The translations under genes were made by a program, and so were the position numbers. Source: Alentia gelatinosa (taxonomy: Eukaryota > Annelida > Polychaeta > Phyllodocida > Polynoidae). From it: a DNA stretch of 64,000 nucleotides. Location of the stretch: NCBI GenBank assembly GCA_950022655.1, contig OX465589.1:30605970-30669969 (forward strand), written 5' to 3'. Each line of letters begins with the position of its first letter. Position 1 is the stretch's first letter. Below are positions 27,301 to 35,821 of this stretch, in pieces. The notes under the pieces were generated by a model. The model worked only from the letters and a program-made list of their open reading frames with translations. It was not told where the DNA came from and did no database searches.

Positions 27301-30300
27301 TCAACCTCCGAAATAAGCAAGGCAGGTATGAATCACCGAACATTCACATTGATGGATACTTCACGGGTGATCACGTGGTACGGTGTGGCGTAAAAATATT
27401 TTACGCCACGGTTTGGCCGAACGGTATCTTTTCTCCTATCGCGTAAAAGTTAGAGATTCGTGCACCGGTATATAGTAATATACTGCCCTTTTTACCATAC
27501 TGCCCCTCTACTATACTGTCACTCCACTATTATACTGCCCTTTTTACCATACTGCCCCTCTACTATACTGTCCCTCTACCATACTGCCCTTTTTACCATA
27601 CTGCCCCTCTAATATACTGCCCTTTTTACCATACTGCCCATCTACTATACTGTCCCTTTACCATACTGCCCTTTTTACCATAATGCCCCTCTAATATACT
27701 GTCCCTTCACCGTTATATACTGCCATTTTACCATACTGCCACTCTACTATACTGTCACTCTACCATACTGCCCATTTACCATGTTTTAGGGGCAGTATGG
27801 TGGAGGGGCAGTGTGGTGGAGAGGCAAAGTTATTCAGTAGCAATTTTGGTGAGGGGCAAAACTTTTGTCATAGTGCTGTGATACTTTTGTGAAATTGTAA
27901 TTAGTGTGCTCCTCCTGATTTTTTTGTTTATAATGCAGCAGTCCAAGATTAGCCAATGTCACCAAGGACGCGCCTTCTACGGCCTCAACCCCCCCGGCTC
28001 CAGCTGCCACCAAGGTCGTGTATTATCCGGCCTCCACCCCTAGGGCTCCATCCTCCTACAAGGCCACGCCATATACGTCCTCCACCCCTAGGGCTCCCGT
28101 CGGCAGGAAGGACTCGCGTTCAGCTCCAGACCCCACAAAGGCCGCCCCTTCTCCGGTTTCCCCTACAAGGGCTCCTGCCGGCAGCAATGCCACACGTTCT
28201 CCAACCTCCAGCACCAGGGCTCCTGCTGGCACCAAGGACTCACGTTATCCGCCCTCCAGCCCCAGGGCTCCTGCCGGCAGCAAGGACTCGCGTTCTGCTC
28301 CCTCCACCCCCAGGGCTCCAGCTTCCCCCAAGGCCTCATGTTCTACGGCATCCCCGCCTCACTCCCTGCATTCATCCCCTAAGGGCCAACGACGGTAAGT
28401 GTTGTATGTTCCATCACTTTAAATAAATTTGTCTTATAACCGCATTTGATAAAAATATATCATTTATTATTACATTCCTGTGTCCGAATGTCTATTACGG
28501 GCTCGGTAACCACGTTTTCTCATAATACAATTCATATTTCTGTACACATGTATGTGGTAACTTTTCAATATATTCTAGTATGGTAATCTACAAAATTCAG
28601 CATTTTGAAATTATTTAAGAAAAAGGTACATATTAAAACTGTATATCTATATGAAATGGGTATCTTGTGAATTTTTCTCTTTTTTTTCTAATGCAGGAGT
28701 CCACGCTTAGCCAAGGTAACCAAGGCCGCGCCTTCTACGGCCTCAACCCCCAGGGCTCCTTCCGGCAGCAAGGACTCTCATTCCAAGGCCTCCACCTCCA
28801 GGGCTCCACACCCCACAAAGGCCGCCCCTTCTCCGCCTTCCCCTGCAAGGGCTCCTGCCGGCAGCAAGGACTCGCGTTCTGCGCCTTCCACCCCCAGGGC
28901 TCCTGCTGGCACCAAGGACTCGCGTTCTGCGCCATCAACCCCCAGGGCTCCTGCTGGCACCAAGGCCTCATGTTCTACGGTATCCCCGCCTCACTCCCTG
29001 CATTCATCCTTTAAGGGCCAACGACGGTAAGTGTTGCACGTTCCATCACTTTAAATAAATTTGTCTTATAACCGCATTTGATAAAAATATTTCATTTAAT
29101 ACAATTCATAATTCTGTACACATGTATGGGGAAACTTTTCAATATATTCTACTATGGTAATTTACAAAATTAAGCATTTTGAAACATGTATGAAATACTG
29201 CCCGCTGCTGGGGGTGTAGTATAAATAATGTTCGCGCCTGCTGCCACAGCAGGCCGTAGTGAATAGCATTGGCTTTTCGTGGAGCAGAAAAGTTAATAAA
29301 ACAGATTTGTCAACAATTATGAAGTATATAGTAATAAGAAAACATAGTGACTGAGCCCGTACGCTGTCCGTTCTCGGTCATTGGATGAAAAAATATGGCC
29401 CTCTAGCCTGCGGCATCGGGCCGAATTTCTTTCATCAAATGACCTCGAACGGCCACCCGTACGGGCTCAGTAACCACGTTTTCTCATAAAACCCTTAAGA
29501 AGCCCCTAGCTGGCTGTTTAGCCCTTCATACTGATAGAAAGCTATTATGTTACTGCGCGGGAAACCGGTAATTCCTCTCATCGCATCTTCATTACAGTAT
29601 TCAAACGGTATATCTGTATAACATGGGTATATTGTGCATTTTTCTCTTTTCTTTCTAATGCAGGAGTCCAAGATTAGCCAAGGTTACCAAGGCCGCGCCT
29701 TCCACGCCCTCCACCCCCAGGGATCATGCTGTCAGCAAGGACTCTCGATCTAAGGCCTCCACCTCCAGGGCTCCACACCCCAAAAAGGCCGCCCCTTCTC
29801 CGACTTCCCCTACGAGGGCTCCCGGCGCAAGCAAGGCCACACATTCTCCGACCTCCAGCACCAGGGCTCCTGCCGGCACCAAGGACTCGCCTTCTCCGCC
29901 CTCCAGCCCCAGGGTTCCTGCCGGCAGCAAGTACTCGCGTTCTACGCCATCCACCCACAGGGCTCCTGCTGGCACCAAGGCCTCATGTTCTGCGCCTTCC
30001 ACCCCCAGGGCTCCTGCTGGCACCAAGGACTCGCGTTATCCGCCCTCCAGCCCCAGGGCTCCTGCCGGCAGCAAGGACTCGCGTTCTGCTCCCTCCACCC
30101 CCAGGGCTCCAGCTTCCCCCAAGGCCTCATGTTCTACGGCATCCCCGCCTCACTCCCTGCATTCATCCCCTAAGGGCCAACGACGGTAAGTCTTATCCAT
30201 TAAATTATCAAAAGTATATTTGCAATTTCTTTTTCTTGTACAGCAGGGTAAGCACCTTCAATATAAGTAGTCCTCTCACAAAGGGAAGGGTGGACGGTCA

Positions 30301-33300
30301 CTCTTTAACATTGAATTTTGGCCCACTCATTACATATTCCATTTTAAATAAGTTTTTCTTATTGTATAAATGTGATAAATTCTTTTTTAATTTAGCTAGT
30401 TCTGTTAAAAATTAAATGTCTTCTTCTTTTCTCATTTAAAGCACATTTGCATGTGTATTTTCAAGTGTAGTTTTTTCAAAGGTGAATTTGCCATGCTAAG
30501 TATTACCCTAGCAACCGAAGAGAGGCCTTTTTTCAGAGTGTCATCTGTATAGCTGTAAAACATCACACCTATATAATATAATCACAGTACTATATTATAA
30601 AATGACAAAGCTATATTTATTTTTTATATAACAAACACTATATGGCTCTCAGAACCAATACTAATATTCATATGGCACATACCATATCAATATCCGTATC
30701 GGCCATTCGGGCCATAACTGCCACATAACTTACTCAGCTCATATGTTTTTTTCCTACAGCAGTACAGATGAATGGGTTCCTGAAGACACCCCGGAACTAC
30801 AACAAAGTCCAACCACACCCAGTACCCCCCCCGCCAGCACACGCACTTGGGCACAAGTTGTGTCTACCCCACCGGCAAGGGCCCCCACTCCCCAGTGTGT
30901 TCCTGAAAATGAGGTACCACCAGAAGAATGGCCCCCACTCCCGAATGTCCAGCCCCGAGAACCAATACGGTATGTCATATTGGGGGCCTTTTTTTCAGTC
31001 ATGACAGTCATTATGGGTTACAAATTCTTCCTGTCAGTGTACTGTACATGCGATATTTTAGGTTGTCGGTTAATCATCGCCGCTATAAAACACTTAGTGA
31101 CTATAGAACACCCGCCATTTTTTGTCTTCCACAATTTTTTAGTCATGACCATCCTTATGTGCGACATGTTTTTGCTGTCAGTCTACTATAGCCGTTATAG
31201 TTTAGGGGGTCGGGTAACTTCGGAATGCTACAGCCCTTACCGAGTAACTTTGAATTTTTTATAACCGGAAAATAGTTTACCTCTATTACTGCTCTCGGCT
31301 TTGGCTCGCGCAGTAATACATGATATTGCCTTCGTGCGATAAAGAAGTACATTACTAACTCTTTTTTGTTTTCTCCATCCACAATACTTTTTTCTATATT
31401 TCTTTTAAGTAAGCTGTACCTTCTCAAACAGGGATATTATTATTACCTTAAAGCATCCCAAGGATAGCCGGCCGAAAATACGATATGATTCGTCCCACCC
31501 TCTCATCTGTCACCCGTACCCTATGGGGCCTCAAGGCAACAGGGATGGAACAGCCAGAAAAGGGTGTACTTACTCATTCCCACAAGGAATCACCGAAATC
31601 TTTACCACATCTCAGGTACTTAAATAACATACAGTCTATTTCCATTATGTATATTTCCAAATTATACTCATATTTTAAGCACTTTGATACCCTTGCTACA
31701 TTTATACTATAGCTTGTTCCCTCATTGGTATATAACAAATAACTTTCCAGTTAGGATATTTCCAAATTTTACTTTACTCTTTTATATAGCTTTCCATCTA
31801 ACTTTCCTGTTAATAAACAAACCAATGCAATTCACTATGGGCCTCTGTAACAGCCAAGGCAAACATTATTTATGCTATGAATAATATACATTAATTGATC
31901 GTAACCAACTCGAGTTGGTAGGATAAAATAAAAACCTAACTTATTTTAATATAGCCTCTGTATTTCACTCCCCTCTGCCTCTTGAAATCACTACGGCAAA
32001 CTCCAGTCGTGGGATACGGAGCCTATATTAAAAGTCGTTTAGTTTTCCGATAATGTAGACGGTTGTCTTCCTCTTTCCTTTTCGATACTCAATTTCATTA
32101 CCTGTATGTGTTTCGTAGGAAATCCACTACCCCACGAAGGAAGAGCAAAAATGCACAAGGTAACGAGGAAGGCCCTTGTACAGTGCCAGGTACCTCATCC
32201 CGACCAACGGACGTTCCTGGGTCTACTGAACCTCCCAAAAAGAAGGCTTCGAGGCGTGCGCGAAAGAGAAGGTTCGTCTTACACATTACTTGCAGTTATT
32301 ACCTTAATAACCACAAATTAAGTATGGTCGTTCTTAATTTTAAATATAAAGGACATCACCTCCCCAAGCAGGGAGTCTGGTGTACCAGCTCTTTGAGTAC
32401 GGTCACTAGTTTAGACTCTAGCTTAGACATGGCACACGCTACCTGGTTGGGATTATTCAATGTACATCTTTATCGTCACAATATAACGTGTTCAACGTGT
32501 TGAAGTTTAATTCTATGTTTTCTTGTCATTCCACTTAAGTGGTCCTTAAGTTGGTGGCAGCGGTGGTTCATGTCATTCAAAATTAAATGACATATTTAAA
32601 ATTGTACGTATGTCTCCTTAAAATTTCATCTCACAGGTGTGCGAACGACGCCGACACTGCACAACCCGGCCCAAATTCCAGTACCTCTGAGGGTGGAACA
32701 TCCCCTGTGGCTTCGACGTCTGCCGCTGCACAAGGGCCTGCATCTGTGACGCCTCCACAAAAACGGTATGAATCCCTCTGAAATATATTGGCTAAGTTAA
32801 AATAGACGGGCCCATCACGCAGGCAGTATAAATTTATTTTTTATAATTAAAACACCTCAAACGGTTCTCCGTACGTTCTTAATCTCTACCCCTTTCGTAT
32901 TACTGTATACCTACTACTCTTTTAAGCCTTTCCAGCCGAGCATGTTGGTGGGTCCCAGTATCTGCTGGGCCCAAGATGCACCTGGGTTGCATATATCTCT
33001 GGGGGCGAGAACGCCTTGAGGCATTCAGGAAAGTTTCACATGTCATGTGACCTAGAAAAACTCTTTATTGCCATGGAGCAATTTCTTTTGTAACAGTATA
33101 CAGAATGTATTGCTTTTCACAAATATCTTTCCATATTTTACACAAACTCTTTAAATTTGTCTAGTATTTATTGTAAAATGGCTGAATATATCATGAATTC
33201 CTGTAGACATTCTCGCCCCATGTGTACATAATGCCTTTAGGCATTTTCGCTCCCCGTGTACATAATCCCTGCAGGCATTTTCACCCTGAATGGGTTAAAT

Positions 33301-35299
33301 AGCTGTTCATCTAACTTGCCTGGTACTAAACAAAGCACTGCCATTCCCTATGGGCCTCTGTAACAGCCGAGGGTAACATTAATTATACTATGACTAAAAT
33401 AGACGGTTGTCTTCCTCTTTCCTTTTCGATACTCAATTTCATTACCTGTATGTGTTTCGTAGGAAATCCACTACCCCACGAAGGAAGAGCAAAAATGCAC
33501 AAGGTAACGAGGAAGGCCCTTGTACAGTGCCAGGTACCTCATCCCGACCAACGGACGTTCCTGGGTCTACTGAACCTCCCAAAAAGAAGGCTTCGAGGCG
33601 TGCGCGAAAGAGAAGGTTCGTCTTACACATTACTTGCAGTTATTACCTTAATAACCACAAATTAAGTATGGTCGTTCTTAATTTTAAATATAAAGGACAT
33701 CACCTCCCCAAGCAGGGAGTCTGGTGTACCAGCTCTTTGAGTACGGTCACTAGTTTAGACTCTAGCTTAGACATGGCACACGCTACCTGGTTGGGATTAT
33801 TCAATGTACATCTTTATCGTCACAATATAACGTGTTCAACGTGTTGAAGTTTAATTCTATGTTTTCTTGTCATTCCACTTAAGTGGTCCTTAAGTTGGTG
33901 GCAGCGGTGGTTCATGTCATTCAAAATTAAATGACATATTTAAAATTGTACGTATGTCTCCTTAAAATTTCATCTCACAGGTGTGCGAACGACGCCGACA
34001 CTGCACAACCCGGCCCAAATTCCAGTACCTCTGAGGGTGGAACATCCCCTGTGGCTTCGACGTCTGCCGCTGCACAAGGGCCTGCATCTGTGACGCCTCC
34101 ACAAAAACGGTATGAATCCCTCTGAGAGTCTCTGAACGTCAAGCTGGGCAGTAAATTTTAACCGGGGCAGTAACTTCAACCTGAGCGGTAAACAAAAATT
34201 GATATTTTAACATATATAGGAATGGGTAAAGCAGGTACCGGTAAGCAAAAGTCACAGTAACTAGGTAAGGCTTGGAAAACTTACTCCCCGAGGCTGATGC
34301 CATGCACATAATTTTTTTCAACCTTTTCTTCAATTTAGAACTGAATAAGTTTTTTCAATAAAAAGAGCTAAAAATTTGTTGTGCATGGCCTGGGGTAATC
34401 TTACCACACTGCAAGCCATGCTAAAAGGTGATATTTGTATAATTTGCAGAGGAAAGCATATGTGTACTGATGGATACCTTGTGTATCCCACTACGGCACT
34501 GCCTTGTTCCGTAATGGGGGAGGCTTCATCCCCTCCCGCCGAACAGAGCGTATTCCCAGGACCTGAGCCCGAGCTGTTTCTGTACGTAAAGCATTAACAC
34601 AAAACAAGTATCTATACTACCCATGACATCAATCTCCATCGATTTAACATTTTGTGGGTGTATACCACGCTTTGAAAATGAAATATTTATATGTTATTGG
34701 TGCCACATAAAGTTACAATAGAAATCACAGGATATATTATTTTCTAAAGATAACTTAATTCCATTATAGCATGGCCCAAATACAACTCATACTATGACAT
34801 TGAACTTGTGAACTGGAGTTGTGTTTGATTATATAGGTAACAAGAACCGTACATGTCAAATAAAAGCTATTTTAAATAAGAGCTATTGCCAATTGCAGAC
34901 CACCAGCAGGTTTGCCTGCCCCGGTAGAAACACCCCCTGCGACTAGGTAAGGATGCAGTGTAATTCATACACACAGCTTTAATCTACACAGCATTACCAT
35001 AATCTGTGTACATATGTGCATTTACAGTTAAATTTCCTTTCATGAAGAGAGGGCTATATAGTTCAGACAGTTATATCTGCTTGTCATTTATGTTGAATAT
35101 TCTGTTATTCAGTTTCGTTCATATTTCTGTTGTCCACAGGAGCTATTCCCGAAGAAAACAAAGAACCCCGTCACGTACACCTCCACGAAAAAGGTTGCCC
35201 TTTAAGTGGAAGAAGGGAGAGGCGTGGCGGACTCGTGGTAGTATGAACGTGCGAGGAAGGAGTGCACGTAGGGGAAGGAGGGGAGGTTCCACAACATGA
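21253..35299 (+). CDS. Seventeen-exon phase-2 cassette gene inside the giant transposon (function unknown)
   Basis: Seventeen exons can be joined in one frame using GT/AG borders: 21253-21393, 21690-21934, 23659-23769, 24377-24790, 25093-25422, 27939-28394, 28697-29026, 29664-30185, 30760-30969, 31454-31615, 32119-32271, 32637-32765, 33463-33615, 33981-34109, 34450-34581, 34899-34946 and 35140-35299. The sum is 3,825 nt, or 1,274 residues plus stop. The first coding intron is phase 0 and the other fifteen are phase 2. The product starts with a very charged Arg/Lys/Glu-rich helix-forming N-terminus, continues through low-complexity Ser/Pro/Ala/Lys cassettes (16-residue repeat KDSRSAPSTPRAPAGT), then acidic/proline segments with a repeated RTWAxVVxTPP motif, KKK/RARKRR nuclear-localisation-like patches, and an SR/RG-rich C-terminus. 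A nuclear nucleic-acid-binding accessory protein is plausible but inferred. Individual exons may be alternatives; 725-bp and ~860-bp duplications contribute exons. No family is recognised with confidence. Confidence 0.68.
21690..21934 (+). CDS. Exon 2 of cassette gene: basic/charged domain
   Basis: Begins after TTTTAACAG and continues in frame (QYTKKHPRKPRSKMTEEEL) for 81 codons plus two bases, ending TCGG|GTATGT. It is rich in Lys, Arg and Glu and ends in a Ser/Pro/Arg stretch (ASKRLRRESP), probably a nuclear localisation signal. The internal ATG at 21729 could be mistaken for a start, but the preceding 13 codons are open and joined to exon 1. Confidence 0.75.
22041..22191. repeat. Foldback element (family 1) in intron 2
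   Basis: Two ~58-bp arms pair imperfectly: GAGAACGTGGTCACTGAGCC... to ...TGAAAAAA on the left, and TTTTTTCATCAAATGACC... to ...CACTACCTTTTCTT on the right. The loop is about 25 bp. A second member with the same arms lies at 29325-29490, and isolated right arms remain at 24893-24927 and 28497-28531. Confidence 0.8.
22437..22447. repeat. Poly-A/poly-C tract
   Basis: A run of A followed by eleven C residues within intron 2. Flanking sequence 22448-22680 shows small palindromes such as CCTCCTAGGAGG and TACGGAGCTCCGTA at 22545-22575, but no gene. Confidence 0.7.
22691..22831. repeat. Foldback element in intron 2
   Basis: Arms of about 62 bp, 22691-22753 and 22770-22831, pair over most of their length (AAACGTCCTTACTG against CAGTGAGGACGTTT, GTCAGTCTTTGA against TCAAAGACTGAC). 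The tip is a CCTGACGCCATAGGCGGAAGG loop. It would extrude a strong hairpin. Confidence 0.8.
22956..22980 (+). repeat. Dispersed edge motif TTCGYRCACNGGTATATARTAA (copy 1)
   Basis: ATTCGCACACGGGTATATAA is followed by TAATA. Closely related words occur at 27456-27480, 42279-42301 and about 37345-37368. Shorter GGTATATA(R)TAATA forms bound several foldback elements (29325, 35648, 36335), so this looks like a terminal motif of the foldback family. Confidence 0.6.
22991..23105. repeat. Foldback element in intron 2
   Basis: Left arm 22991-23034 (TACCATAATTTCGATCTG ... TAGTTGA) pairs with 23062-23105 (TCAACTA ... CAGATCGAAATCATGGTA). GGCCGTATTCTC also occurs in both arms and in the loop. Confidence 0.8.
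23104..23243. repeat. Foldback element in intron 2, abutting the previous one
   Basis: Arms ATAAGAGAAAATGTGGTCCG ... CATAAGTATGTCCC and GGGACGTATTTATGGC ... GGTTTCTTAT pair around a GACACTGCAGGCGGA tip. It shares its left edge with the preceding foldback. Confidence 0.75.
23659..23769 (+). CDS. Exon 3 of cassette gene: RTWAEVVATPP cassette
   Basis: Acceptor TTGTGCAG and donor GCAG|GTAGGT enclose 111 nt with no stop in the frame inherited from exon 2 (phase 2 in, phase 2 out). It has no ATG and is too short to stand out as an isolated ORF. The core NPPRTWAEVVATPPGP resembles STRTWAQVVSTPPARA in exon 9, which supports coding status. Confidence 0.65.
24098..24205. repeat. Foldback element (family 2) in intron 3
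   Basis: Arms around CTCGCCAGCGCTCG pair GTAATACAC with GTGTATTAC and GTGTATCGGCAG with CTACTGTCCAC. The same element, better preserved, lies at 25889-25996. Confidence 0.7.
24377..24790 (+). CDS. Exon 4 of cassette gene: Ser/Pro/Ala repeat cassette
   Basis: Acceptor TTCTATTGCAG and donor CGACG|GTAAGT enclose 414 nt, phase 2 to 2. The frame reads SPRIAQAHSPASTSR, then 48-bp coding repeats (KDSRSAPSTPRAPAGT and variants), then the common tail SPPHSLHSSPKGQRR. Other frames are also open because the repeat is stop-free, but only this one continues across all the splice junctions. Confidence 0.7.
25093..25422 (+). CDS. Exon 5 of cassette gene: Ser/Pro/Ala repeat cassette
   Basis: Acceptor TTTCTAATGCAG and donor CGACG|GTAAGT; 330 nt, phase 2 to 2. 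It starts SPRLAKVTKAAPSTASTPK, a Lys/Ala/Pro-rich stretch of histone-H1-tail-like composition, then 16-residue repeats and the same SPPHSLHSS...GQRR tail. Its near-identical twin is exon 7, 3,604 bp downstream. Confidence 0.7.
25889..25996. repeat. Foldback element (family 2) in intron 5
   Basis: GTGGATAGGCGGCTCTGTAA ... pairs with ... GGTTTACGGCCGCCTGTCCAC around a CTCGCTTGCGCTC tip. Flanking sequence 25780-25890 also resembles 23980-24095, so part of the surrounding block is duplicated. Confidence 0.78.
26032..27190. repeat. Pyrimidine-rich minisatellite (CCATACTGCCC/CTATACTGTCC), part 1
   Basis: Degenerate tandem array of TTTTACCATACTGCCC, CCTCTACTATACTGTCC and CTCCACCATTATACTGCC words, strongly pyrimidine-biased on the + strand. 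It lies inside intron 5. Long open frames over it (YCPSTILP-type repeats) are low-complexity translations. Confidence 0.88.
27191..27476. other. Unique spacer interrupting the minisatellite
   Basis: About 285 bp of non-repetitive sequence with a perfect palindrome GTGGCGTAAAA/TTTTACGCCAC at 27384-27409. It ends with the edge motif ATTCGTGCACCGGTATATAG (27456-27480), right where the array resumes. This suggests an insertion within the array. Confidence 0.65.
27477..27783. repeat. Pyrimidine-rich minisatellite, part 2
   Basis: The CCATACTGCCC/CTATACTGTCC array continues after the spacer. It ends at an inverted copy (GGGGCAGTATGGTGGAGGGGC at 27789-27809), so the array turns around at its right edge. 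Confidence 0.85.
27939..28394 (+). CDS. Exon 6 of cassette gene: Ser/Pro/Ala repeat cassette
   Basis: Acceptor TTTATAATGCAG (NAGNAG, so a one-codon alternative is possible) and donor CGACG|GTAAGT; 456 nt, phase 2 to 2. It begins SPRLANVTKDAPSTASTPP and has more diverged repeats (STPRAPSSYKATPY, STPRAPVGRKDSRSAP) than exon 4, but its last ~170 nt are almost the same as exon 4. Confidence 0.7.
28697..29026 (+). CDS. Exon 7 of cassette gene: duplicate of exon 5
   Basis: 330 nt, same acceptor, donor and phase as exon 5. The preceding intron (28395-28696) matches the intron before exon 5 (24791-25092) base for base as far as read. Differences are confined mainly to the first third, with SPRLAKVTKAAPSTASTPR followed by APSGSKDSHS. 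Confidence 0.7.
29325..29490. repeat. Foldback element (family 1) in intron 7
   Basis: Starts GTATATAGTAATAAGAAAAC. Left arm GTGACTGAGCCCGTACG ... GGTCATTGGATGAAA pairs with TTTCATCAAATGACC ... CGTACGGGCTCAGTAACCAC. Same family as 22041-22191. Confidence 0.8.
29664..30185 (+). CDS. Exon 8 of cassette gene: longest Ser/Pro/Ala repeat cassette
   Basis: Acceptor TTTCTAATGCAG, donor CGACG|GTAAGT; 522 nt, phase 2 to 2. It begins SPRLAKVTKAAPSTPSTPR and contains the most 16-residue repeats. The tail from about 30020 onward matches exons 4 and 6 closely. A +1 frame stays open far past the donor, but only as a by-product of the repeat. Confidence 0.7.
30760..30969 (+). CDS. Exon 9 of cassette gene: acidic/proline-rich, RTWAQVVSTPP
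   Basis: Acceptor TTTTTCCTACAG (followed by CAG), donor ATACG|GTATGT; 210 nt, phase 2 to 2. It encodes STDEWVPEDTPELQQSP, then STRTWAQVVSTPPARA, then VPPEEWPPLPNVQPREPIR. The centre is homologous to exon 3. Codon-level openness, good splice sites and the paralogous motif make this one of the better supported exons. Confidence 0.72.
31454..31615 (+). CDS. Exon 10 of cassette gene
   Basis: Acceptor TACCTTAAAG (weak pyrimidine tract), donor TCAG|GTACTT; 162 nt, phase 2 to 2. It reads IPRIAGRKYDMIRPTLSS and ends SHKESPKSLPHLR. Composition is less biased than in the repeat exons. The weak acceptor lowers confidence. Confidence 0.55.
31921..32050. repeat. Foldback element (family 3) in intron 10
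   Basis: GGATAAAATAAAAACCTAAC...TTAATATAGCCTCTGTATTTC pairs with GGGATACGGAGCCTATATTA...GTTTAGTTTTCC. A related element with the same GTAGGATAAAATCAAAACCT start lies at 36117-36275. Confidence 0.75.
32119..32271 (+). CDS. Exon 11 of cassette gene: basic, NLS-like
   Basis: Acceptor TGTTTCGTAG, donor AGAAG|GTTCGT; 153 nt, phase 2 to 2. It encodes KSTTPRRKSKNAQGNEEG and ends PPKKKASRRARKRR, a strong bipartite nuclear-localisation-like patch. Duplicated as exon 13. Confidence 0.68.
32637..32765 (+). CDS. Exon 12 of cassette gene: Ser/Thr/Ala/Pro linker
   Basis: Acceptor CATCTCACAG, donor AAACG|GTATGA; 129 nt, phase 2 to 2. It encodes CANDADTAQPGPNSSTSEGG ... VTPPQKR, a disordered-looking linker. 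Duplicated as exon 14. Confidence 0.65.
33463..33615 (+). CDS. Exon 13 of cassette gene: duplicate of exon 11
   Basis: Same 153 nt, borders and phase as exon 11, displaced by 1,344 bp. Inclusion of both copies keeps the frame, giving two NLS-like patches. Confidence 0.63.
33981..34109 (+). CDS. Exon 14 of cassette gene: duplicate of exon 12
   Basis: Same 129 nt, borders and phase as exon 12. Confidence 0.62.
34128..34196. repeat. Dispersed repeat with GGCAGTAA words (copy 1)
   Basis: GTCTCTGAACGTCAAGCTGG, then three further (G)GGCAGTAA-like words. A related block is at 36540-36630. Both lie close to foldback arms that end in the same GGCAGTAA word. Confidence 0.6.
34450..34581 (+). CDS. Exon 15 of cassette gene
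   Basis: Acceptor TATAATTTGCAG, donor TTTCT|GTACGT; 132 nt, phase 2 to 2. It encodes GKHMCTDGYLVYPTTALPC and ends FPGPEPELFL; less low-complexity than neighbouring exons. Confidence 0.6.
34899..34946 (+). CDS. Exon 16 of cassette gene (48 nt micro-cassette)
   Basis: Acceptor GCCAATTGCAG, donor ACTAG|GTAAGG; 48 nt, phase 2 to 2, encoding PPAGLPAPVETPPATR. It is supported by good splice sites at both ends and the matching phase; by itself it is too short to prove. Confidence 0.55.
   Translation, partial: TTSRFACPGRNTPCD
35140..35299 (+). CDS. Exon 17 of cassette gene: Arg-rich C-terminus and stop
   Basis: Acceptor TTGTCCACAG, then a frame reading SYSRRKQRTPSRTPPRKR and ending RGRSARRGRRGGSTT with stop TGA at 35297-35299. 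The SR/RG-rich composition is typical of RNA- or DNA-binding tails. No AATAAA was found in the next ~250 bp, so the poly(A) site is unassigned. Confidence 0.68.
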
Positions 35300-35647
35300 A
35301 ATGAGCCTTTCTAAATTTTTTTAGTTCTCCGCCCTACATGGCTTGTACTCCACATAAGTACACCTGACATATGTAAAATGCGGATATATGTAGTACATGG
35401 ATATGGGGGGCGGGCATTATTTCTAGTATGTACCACGAAACTAATGAAAGAAATTTTCTAAATATATTTTTGTTATACTTGTATACTTGTATTACCTTTG
35501 TCTATTTGTTTCGCTTATGTGTATAACCTCACTGCTGGACATATATAAACGCAAGTTTCATATGTACAGATGGAACACGTTTATAGTAAAACTTATTTTT
35601 AAATGCACCCCCAGTAGCGGTATGTAACTATATTTAGTTCAATAATG

Positions 35648-35821
35648 GGTATATAGTAATAGAGGGAAACTATGTTCCGGTGAAAGGAAGTCGAAGTTAC
35701 GAGGTAAGGCTTGGAAAAATTACTGCCCGTGGCCTTGGCCGGGGGCAGTAATTTTTCCAAGGCTTACCTCGTAACTTCGACTTCCTTTCATTGGTACTTG
35801 GTTTCCCTATTCCTATATACC
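35648..35821. repeat. Foldback element (family 4), near-perfect hairpin
   Basis: Starts GGTATATAGTAATAGAGGGA and ends CCCTATTCCTATATACC. Inner arms GGAAGTCGAAGTTACGAGGT ... GGAAAAATTACTGCCC are matched almost perfectly on the other side of a short GTGGCCTTGGCC tip. Confidence 0.9.

Larger units (their letters stand above)
32056..32780. repeat. 725-bp direct duplication carrying exons 11-12 (copy 1)
   Basis: Identical as far as can be read to 33400-34124, offset 1,344 bp. It starts at TAGACGGTTGTC and stops at TATGAATCCCTCTGA. It contains two full exons with their acceptors and donors plus the intron between them. Confidence 0.93.
33400..34124. repeat. 725-bp direct duplication carrying exons 13-14 (copy 2)
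   Basis: Copy 2 of 32056-32780, with no differences seen by eye. The 620-bp spacer between the copies holds unrelated AT-rich sequence with GGCATT-containing short repeats (33010-33300). Confidence 0.93.

Noticed and set aside
30241..30247. A 3-4-nt micro-exon at TACAGCAGG|GTAAGC
   Set aside because: A 4-nt exon would break the frame with the next exon, and a 3-nt exon would lack a GT donor.
27956..30415. Alternative frames over exons 6-8 (RPPAPGLLPAARTRVL type, and minus-strand frames)
   Set aside because: The 48-bp repeat is stop-free in several frames; only the STPRAPAGSKD frame continues across all predicted splice junctions in matching phase.
31255..31420. A further foldback element around CTGCTCTCGGCTTTGGCTCGCGCAG
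   Set aside because: Only the tip pairs clearly; the outer arms are too diverged to delimit.
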